Positions 59,492-64,000 of a DNA stretch of 64,000 nucleotides are shown in pieces (position 1 is the first letter of the stretch; each line of letters opens with the position of its first letter). The position numbers and the translations under genes are program-made. The stretch spans positions 43,228 to 107,227 of the forward strand of contig DATGMD010000087.1 in NCBI GenBank assembly GCA_035293805.1, read 5' to 3'. A model generated the notes under the pieces. The model saw nothing but the letters and a program-made list of their open reading frames with translations. It did not search any database and had not been told where the DNA came from. This stretch comes from JAJPHF01 sp035293805 (GTDB taxonomy: Bacteria > Chloroflexota > UBA6077 > JAJPHF01).

Positions 59492-60619
59492 ATGATGAAC
59501 CAGGGGCGCTACGCCGAGCGCCTGCGGCGGCTGCGGCAGATGATGGCCGCCCAGCAGCTCGACGGCTTGCTCACCTACGGCAACCCCTTCCGCAAGGACT
59601 ACCTGCGCTACGTCCATCCGGCGCCCACGCCGTCGCCCTATGGGTTCTGCCTGCTCACGCCCGAGGGCGGCACGCTGTTTGTCGAGGCGCCGTGGGACAC
59701 CCTGCCGGCCGCCGAGACGGTGCAGGAAGTCGTCGGCGCGCGGTCGGCCGCCGGCGTGGCGCAGGCGGTAGCCGCAAAAGTGCGCCAGCTTGGGCTCGGG
59801 CCGCGCCTCGGGCTCGCGGGGGGCGAGGTCATGGAGTCCGAGCTGTACGACACGCTGCGCGAGCGCCTCGGCCCCGCGACGCTGGTGCCGGCCTCGAAGG
59901 CGGTCATGGAGCTGCGCTACGTGAAGGACGCCGTCGAGCTGGAGGCCATCCGCCGCGCGGCCGCCATCGCCGATGAAGGCTGGAAGACGTTCGTCGCCAC
60001 CTGCCAGCCCGGCGTGCCGCAGTACGAGATCACCGCCCGCTGCGAGGAGCGCGTGCGCGAGCTGGGCGCCGAGGACAACTTCATGATCCTATCGTCGGGC
60101 ACGCGCGACGTGTACGGCATGACGCCGCCCTCGTCGCGCCGGCTGGAGCGCGGCGACAGCGTGCTCACCGAGTTCACCCCGCAGGTGGACGGCTACTACG
60201 CGCAGCTCTGCCGCTCGCTGACCGTCGGGCCAGCCAGCCCGGCACAGCAGCGCTCGTTCGCGATCTTCAAGGCCGCCGCCGACGCCGCCCTGGCGATCAT
60301 CAAGCCGGGCGTCACCGCGGCCGACATCGCCAACGCCGAGAACGCGGTGTTCGCGGCCGAGGGCTACGGCGAATATTGCTCGGCCCAGTACACGCGCGTG
60401 CGCGGCCATGCGGTGGGCCTGCACTTCGACGAGGAGCCGATGCTCTGGCCCGACGTGGCCTTCACGATCCGCGCCGGCATGGTGCTGATCCCGCATCCCA
60501 ACACCTACCTGCCGCTCGCCGGCTACATGGTGTTCGGCGACTCGGTCCTGGTGACCGAGACGGGCTGTGAGCTGATCACGCAGACGCCGCGCATCCTGTT
60601 CGAGGCGGGAGTGAGCTGA
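59492..60619 (+). CDS. M24 family protein (Xaa-Pro peptidase/creatinase fold), metal ligands lost
   Basis: 375 residues. N-terminal creatinase domain (about 10-140) and the pita-bread domain after LRYVKDAVELEAIRRAAAIA. In metallopeptidases of this fold five residues bind metal. Here they read Glu in VLTEFTPQVDGYY, Gln in AQLCRS, His retained in RGHAVGLHFDEEP, His in LIPHPNTYLP and Gly in VFGDSVLVTE. So this is probably a metal-free hydrolase of creatinase type, not a peptidase. It overlaps the next M24-like gene. Confidence 0.82.
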   Translation: MMNQGRYAERLRRLRQMMAAQQLDGLLTYGNPFRKDYLRYVHPAPTPSPYGFCLLTPEGGTLFVEAPWDTLPAAETVQEVVGARSAAGVAQAVAAKVRQLGLGPRLGLAGGEVMESELYDTLRERLGPATLVPASKAVMELRYVKDAVELEAIRRAAAIADEGWKTFVATCQPGVPQYEITARCEERVRELGAEDNFMILSSGTRDVYGMTPPSSRRLERGDSVLTEFTPQVDGYYAQLCRSLTVGPASPAQQRSFAIFKAAADAALAIIKPGVTAADIANAENAVFAAEGYGEYCSAQYTRVRGHAVGLHFDEEPMLWPDVAFTIRAGMVLIPHPNTYLPLAGYMVFGDSVLVTETGCELITQTPRILFEAGVS

Positions 60620-61644
60620 TGAAGCGCGGCCTCATCGAGTGGGACCCGAGCGAGCTACCCGCCGCGACGCTGGCGGGGCGCGTGGCCCGCGTGCGGAGCG
60701 TGCTGGCCGAGCGCGGCCTCGACGCTGCCGTGTTCTACACCAGCGTGGCGCAGCCGGGCATCGTGCGCTACCTGACGCACTTTCTGCCCTACTGGAATGA
60801 GGGGCTGCTGGTGCTGCCGCGCGAGGGCGAGCCGACGCTGTTCGTCGCGCTCTCGAACCGCGTCTTCCCGTGGATCAAGGGCAGCTCGACGCTGCAAGAC
60901 GTGCGCGCCTCGCGCAACCTGGGAGTCGACGCCGCCAGGCTGCTTGCCGAGCGCGGCGCCGCGCGGGTGGGCCTCGGCGACAGTGGGAGCATTCCCTATC
61001 GCGTAATCGAGGAGCTGCGGAGCAACCTGGCGGACGGCCAGGTGGTAGACGCCCCGGAGCTGGCCGCTCGTCTGTGCCTTGGCGCCGACGCCGACGAGCT
61101 GCGGCTACGGGGCCACGCCGGGCGCATCGCTGCCGACGCGCTGGCCGCGCTCGGCCCCAACGTGGCGGGGCGCACGGACAGCGCGGTCGCCGGCCAGCTC
61201 GACGGTGCCATGCGCCTCAACCGCGCCGAGGACACGCTGGTGTTGGTCGGCCCCGCCGGGCGCTGGCCGGGCCTGCCCACGGGGATAACGCTCGGCGAGC
61301 GGGCACACGTCGTGGTACAGGTCGAATACAAGGGCCACTGGGTGCTGACAGGCCGCACGCTCGGCGCGTCGGCAGACGCCGCGGCGGCCTGGCAGGCGCG
61401 ACTCGCCACGCTCGCGGCGCCCGGGCGCGCGGTGGGCGCGCTCGCGGCCGAGGCGCGCGCGCACGACGGGACGGAGGTCTACGTGTACCGCAGCGGGCGG
61501 GGCGCCCCCTTCACAGCGCTCGACGAGCGCGATGCGCTCGTGGCGGGCGACGTGGCGGCGGTGCTCGCATATCGCGCGGCCGACGGGGACGACCTCTACG
61601 GCGCGACCTTTGCCGTCGAGCCGGCGGGCCCGCGACCGATTTAA
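60619..61644 (+). CDS. Divergent M24-fold / creatinase N-terminal domain protein
   Basis: 341 residues. The N-terminal half resembles the creatinase N-domain (RVARVRSVLAERGLDAAVFY and VARYLTHF-like VRYLTHFLPYWNEGLLVLP). The C-terminal half keeps the pita-bread layout but no metal ligands and is strongly diverged (LGERAHVVVQVEYKGHWVLT). It is joined to the preceding M24 gene by a TGATG overlap, so the two may form a heteromer. Substrate unknown. Confidence 0.6.
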   Translation: MKRGLIEWDPSELPAATLAGRVARVRSVLAERGLDAAVFYTSVAQPGIVRYLTHFLPYWNEGLLVLPREGEPTLFVALSNRVFPWIKGSSTLQDVRASRNLGVDAARLLAERGAARVGLGDSGSIPYRVIEELRSNLADGQVVDAPELAARLCLGADADELRLRGHAGRIAADALAALGPNVAGRTDSAVAGQLDGAMRLNRAEDTLVLVGPAGRWPGLPTGITLGERAHVVVQVEYKGHWVLTGRTLGASADAAAAWQARLATLAAPGRAVGALAAEARAHDGTEVYVYRSGRGAPFTALDERDALVAGDVAAVLAYRAADGDDLYGATFAVEPAGPRPI

Positions 61645-61810
61645 CGCTCCGCCAGCACGACAGGTTCCGCTTCGCGCTCCCAGGACGCCGTCCGGGCGGC
61701 TCCGGCACGAGCCGCCCAAGCGCTCGCCCCCGGCCGCGAGCCGTGCCACCGATGACGGCGCGCGTCTATACGGCGCGACGGAGCACCGAGTGGGGTCGGA
61801 GCGGAGGCCG

Positions 61811-63790
61811 CTATCGGGCGGGTGCGGCGGGGCCGGACGGCGGCGGCAGCGGCACCGCGCACTTCGCGCTCTGCAAACGCTGACAGTCGCTCGCCGTCTG
61901 AGGGATGAGCGCGTCGCTGAACCCGGTGGTCACCCAGTCAGCCCACATGACGAAGATGGCCTGGTTGAAGCTCGCGTTCGGCAGCGCGGTCTCGCTGAAC
62001 GCCGCGTTCGTCGAGGCAAACTGAACGTTGCCGTTCGACGAGACGTTGAGCTGGTTGAACGGCAGCCCGTAGAAGAGGAAGGGGAAGGGCAGCGACACCC
62101 CGGACGTGACGCAGTCGTCACAGTGATTGCCGATGTCCGTGGTGCCCGCGACGAACGCGCGCGTCACGTTGCTGCAGGCGTAGCCGAAAGCGTCGACGCC
62201 GGGACAGCCGGCCGGCGTGCCGGGCGGGATCGGCACGGCCGGACTGCCGGGCGCGAACTGGATGGCGCGGCCATTCGTCAGCACCGGCTCGTCGCAGCTG
62301 ACCTGAATCGCCGTCGTCCCGATCCCCTGCTGGATGCCCGCCGTAGCGCTCGCGCCCGCGTCCACGCTCGCGTTGTACACGAAGTAGATGCGGTTCGTGC
62401 CCTCCTCGAGCTGCAGCTCGAAGTTGGCCGTGTTCGCGCTGTCCGCGAAGTGCGCCACGCGCCACTCGACGACGAACGTGCGGTTCGGCGCCGCACCGAT
62501 GGTAGTCGTGAAAATGCCATGCGTCGTCGGCGGTGGCCCGACCTGGCCGGGCGGCGGAGTGCCGTTCCCACACGTCCCGGGCACCGGCACCGTCGCGGTG
62601 GCCGTGACCGTCACGGTGGCCGTGGGGCTGGGCACCGCCCGCGTCGGTAGAAGCGTGGGGCTCGGCGTTGCTATTGTCGGCACGAGGGTGGGGCTGGGCG
62701 TCGCTATCGCGGGTATGGGCGTGGGGCTCGGTGCCAGCGTCCGCGGCACGGGGGTCGGCGTGAGCAACGGCGGGATGCGGCCCACGGTTGGCGAGGGCGT
62801 CAACAACAGCGCAATCGTCTGCAGCAGCTGGTTCTCTTGCAGCGTTAGGCGGTCTAGCTCGGCCGCGGCGCTAGCTAGGCCGGCCTGCGCCTGGGCCACC
62901 GCCTGCCGGGCCTGGGCTTGTTGCTGCTGCCGCTGCTGCTGCCGCTCTAGCTGGGCCTCGCCCGCCACGGGCCCGCCGGCCTGGGCTGACTCCCCGCCCA
63001 AACCTAGGCTGATCGCGGCGGGCGGCAGGGGCGGCTGGCCCGGGGTGACGTGCGTGCCCTGACCGGGTGCGAGGATCACCACGCTCGCATCCGGGTCCTT
63101 GCCCTGCACCCGCACCGTGCCCCCGGTCTCGTCGGGCACGTTGTCGACCTGCGTAGCGCCATCGGCGCCCACGATCACGCGGGGCGTCGTGCCGCGCACG
63201 AACGCGGTCGCGGCCGGGGTCTCCACCTCGAAGCTGGCCGCGGGGTCCACCAGATGCACCACCCGGCTCACCGTCGTGCCGACCGCCTGGTACAAGCTGC
63301 CGACGATGTTGCCCTGGGGGCTACGCTCCAGGCGCTGGACGATGATGCCGCTCTCGGGACCGATCTCCGTGACGGTCCCCTCGAAGTACACGATCCGCGC
63401 GCTCGCCCCCGGCCCGGTTCGCACGCGGTCGCCGGCTTGCACGTCCTGCCGGGTAGGCACCGTCTGCCACCCGGTCGCGCCCGCCGGCGACCACTGCACT
63501 TCGGGCTGGCGCGTCTCCAGCGTCGCCTGATCGGCGCTCTCCTGACGGAGCACGCTCGCGCTGTCCCCCAATCCGCCGGGCCGGTCCGCGAGCGCGAGGC
63601 CGCCGAGCAGAGCACGAACGCCGTCGGGCTGCGGCAGGAGGATGGCGCTCGACGGCCCGGGCCACGGACCGCTAGCGGGGGCGACCGCCGGCGCGGACGC
63701 CGCGGCCGGCGCCGCCACGAACCGCGTCCCCGACAGGGCGACGGCGAGAAGCAAGAGCGCGCGAAGCAGCGTGGTGTGCCAGCAGTGCAA
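61811..63790 (-). CDS. Secreted FecR-domain protein with coiled coil and Thr/Pro-rich linker
   Basis: 659 residues. The TTG start gives a signal peptide (LLRALLLLAVALSGTRFVAA). A FecR domain covers about 100-200 (WQTVPTRQDVQAGDRVRTGP, GSLYQAVGTTVSRVVHLVDP). A Gln-rich coiled coil follows at about 290-345, then a TPSPTLVPT-type linker with tandem repeats. The C-terminal 260 residues hold a beta-rich part with paired Cys (CDDCVTSGVSLPFPFLFYGL, NVSSNGNVQFAS), like nidogen-type extracellular domains. Probable surface protein. Confidence 0.7.
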   Translation of the reverse strand: MHCWHTTLLRALLLLAVALSGTRFVAAPAAASAPAVAPASGPWPGPSSAILLPQPDGVRALLGGLALADRPGGLGDSASVLRQESADQATLETRQPEVQWSPAGATGWQTVPTRQDVQAGDRVRTGPGASARIVYFEGTVTEIGPESGIIVQRLERSPQGNIVGSLYQAVGTTVSRVVHLVDPAASFEVETPAATAFVRGTTPRVIVGADGATQVDNVPDETGGTVRVQGKDPDASVVILAPGQGTHVTPGQPPLPPAAISLGLGGESAQAGGPVAGEAQLERQQQRQQQQAQARQAVAQAQAGLASAAAELDRLTLQENQLLQTIALLLTPSPTVGRIPPLLTPTPVPRTLAPSPTPIPAIATPSPTLVPTIATPSPTLLPTRAVPSPTATVTVTATATVPVPGTCGNGTPPPGQVGPPPTTHGIFTTTIGAAPNRTFVVEWRVAHFADSANTANFELQLEEGTNRIYFVYNASVDAGASATAGIQQGIGTTAIQVSCDEPVLTNGRAIQFAPGSPAVPIPPGTPAGCPGVDAFGYACSNVTRAFVAGTTDIGNHCDDCVTSGVSLPFPFLFYGLPFNQLNVSSNGNVQFASTNAAFSETALPNASFNQAIFVMWADWVTTGFSDALIPQTASDCQRLQSAKCAVPLPPPSGPAAPAR

Positions 63791-63840
63791 AGCCCGCGCT
63801 CCCTGCGTGACCGGTTCGCGCTGATCGTCCGCGCGCGACG

Positions 63841-63999
63841 CTAGCTCCGACCGGCGGCTCCCCCGCCGCTGCCACAGAGGTCACGATAGTAGCTCATCCA
63901 GGCCTGGGCCAGCGTGGAGTAGGCCTCCTGCCAGTCCAGCGCCGTCGTCTGGTAGCTCGCCGAGAGCTGGTAGAGGCTATTCATGTATAGGCCCTGCTG
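63841..63999 (-). CDS. C-terminal end of an unknown protein (gene enters from the right)
   Basis: The frame reads QQGLYMNSLYQLSASYQTTA then LDWQEAYSTLAQAWMSYYRD and LCGSGGGAAGRS before the stop. The helical, Tyr/Ala-rich pattern could belong to a secreted or repeat-rich protein, but the family cannot be named. It precedes the FecR-domain gene on the same strand, 51 bases apart, so the two may be co-transcribed. Confidence 0.6.
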   Translation of the reverse strand, partial: QQGLYMNSLYQLSASYQTTALDWQEAYSTLAQAWMSYYRDLCGSGGGAAGRS

Positions 64000-64000
64000 C

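Noticed and set aside
62580..62760. CRISPR-like tandem array in the FecR gene
   Set aside because: The repeats are in-frame codons of a Thr/Pro-rich linker, with no spacer pattern.

Overview
This 64 kb window is one continuous stretch of very GC-rich bacterial chromosome. It is almost entirely protein coding, with short gaps, several GTG and TTG starts and many palindromic repeats in the gaps. The rpsF-ssb-rpsR and dnaG-rpoD blocks, the style of the secreted proteins and the repeat content suggest a Chloroflexota-like organism. That placement is inference: there is no rRNA gene in the window, and I saw no tRNA gene, CRISPR array or prophage.

Layout. 0-4 kb: the tail of a phenylacetate-CoA ligase, the S6-SSB-S18 operon behind an extended -10 promoter, and a PpiC foldase. 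4-7 kb: a subtilase and a lytic transglycosylase. 7-14 kb: an amidohydrolase, VOC proteins, a probable selenoprotein with an in-frame UGA, and a thioredoxin-reductase-like partner. 14-19 kb: katG flanked by two intact Fur-family regulators and a decayed furA. 19-28 kb: a hydrolase, a FIST sensor with a histidine kinase, a molybdenum hydroxylase, a haem-oxygenase-fold protein and a ketopantoate reductase. 29-32.5 kb: a nitrite assimilation operon (FNT channel, nitrite reductase, HemD). 33-37 kb: an amidohydrolase, a phosphoesterase, a nucleotidyltransferase and small unknowns. 37-41 kb: dnaG-rpoD. 42.5-51 kb: the TPP-riboswitch operon described next. 51-57 kb: a PPC-repeat secreted protein, a SagB-type oxidoreductase, an MNT/HepT pair whose HepT is frameshifted, and a UbiD decarboxylase. 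57-64 kb: a VOC protein, a lipocalin-like protein, a DUF433/DUF5615 pair, two M24-fold proteins and a FecR-domain protein.

The most interesting unit is at 42.6-51 kb. A well-formed TPP riboswitch with its own intrinsic terminator precedes two NMT1/THI5-like substrate-binding proteins, a zinc alcohol dehydrogenase fused in frame to a LuxE-like acyl-activating domain, a LuxC-like acyl reductase, and an ABC ATPase and permease. LuxE, LuxC and alcohol dehydrogenase together are chemically a carboxylic-acid-to-alcohol reduction line. Thiamine control plus a ThiXYZ-like importer suggests salvage of oxidised thiamine fragments (pyrimidine carboxylate or thiazole acetate) back to the alcohols used in thiamine synthesis. 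This is a hypothesis from gene content; I know of no described pathway of this form.

A second highlight is at 10.4-12.1 kb. A UGA interrupts an otherwise continuous frame and would give a U-S-T-C redox motif. A compact hairpin lies just after it, and a thioredoxin-reductase-like gene starts 6 bases after the stop.

Repeats shape the region. A GC-rich CCCTCCC/GGGAGGG palindrome family and a heptameric ACTCAGC repeat have entered reading frames in the 43-50 kb operon and are translated there. A separate hairpin element occurs at 33.0 and 40.9 kb.
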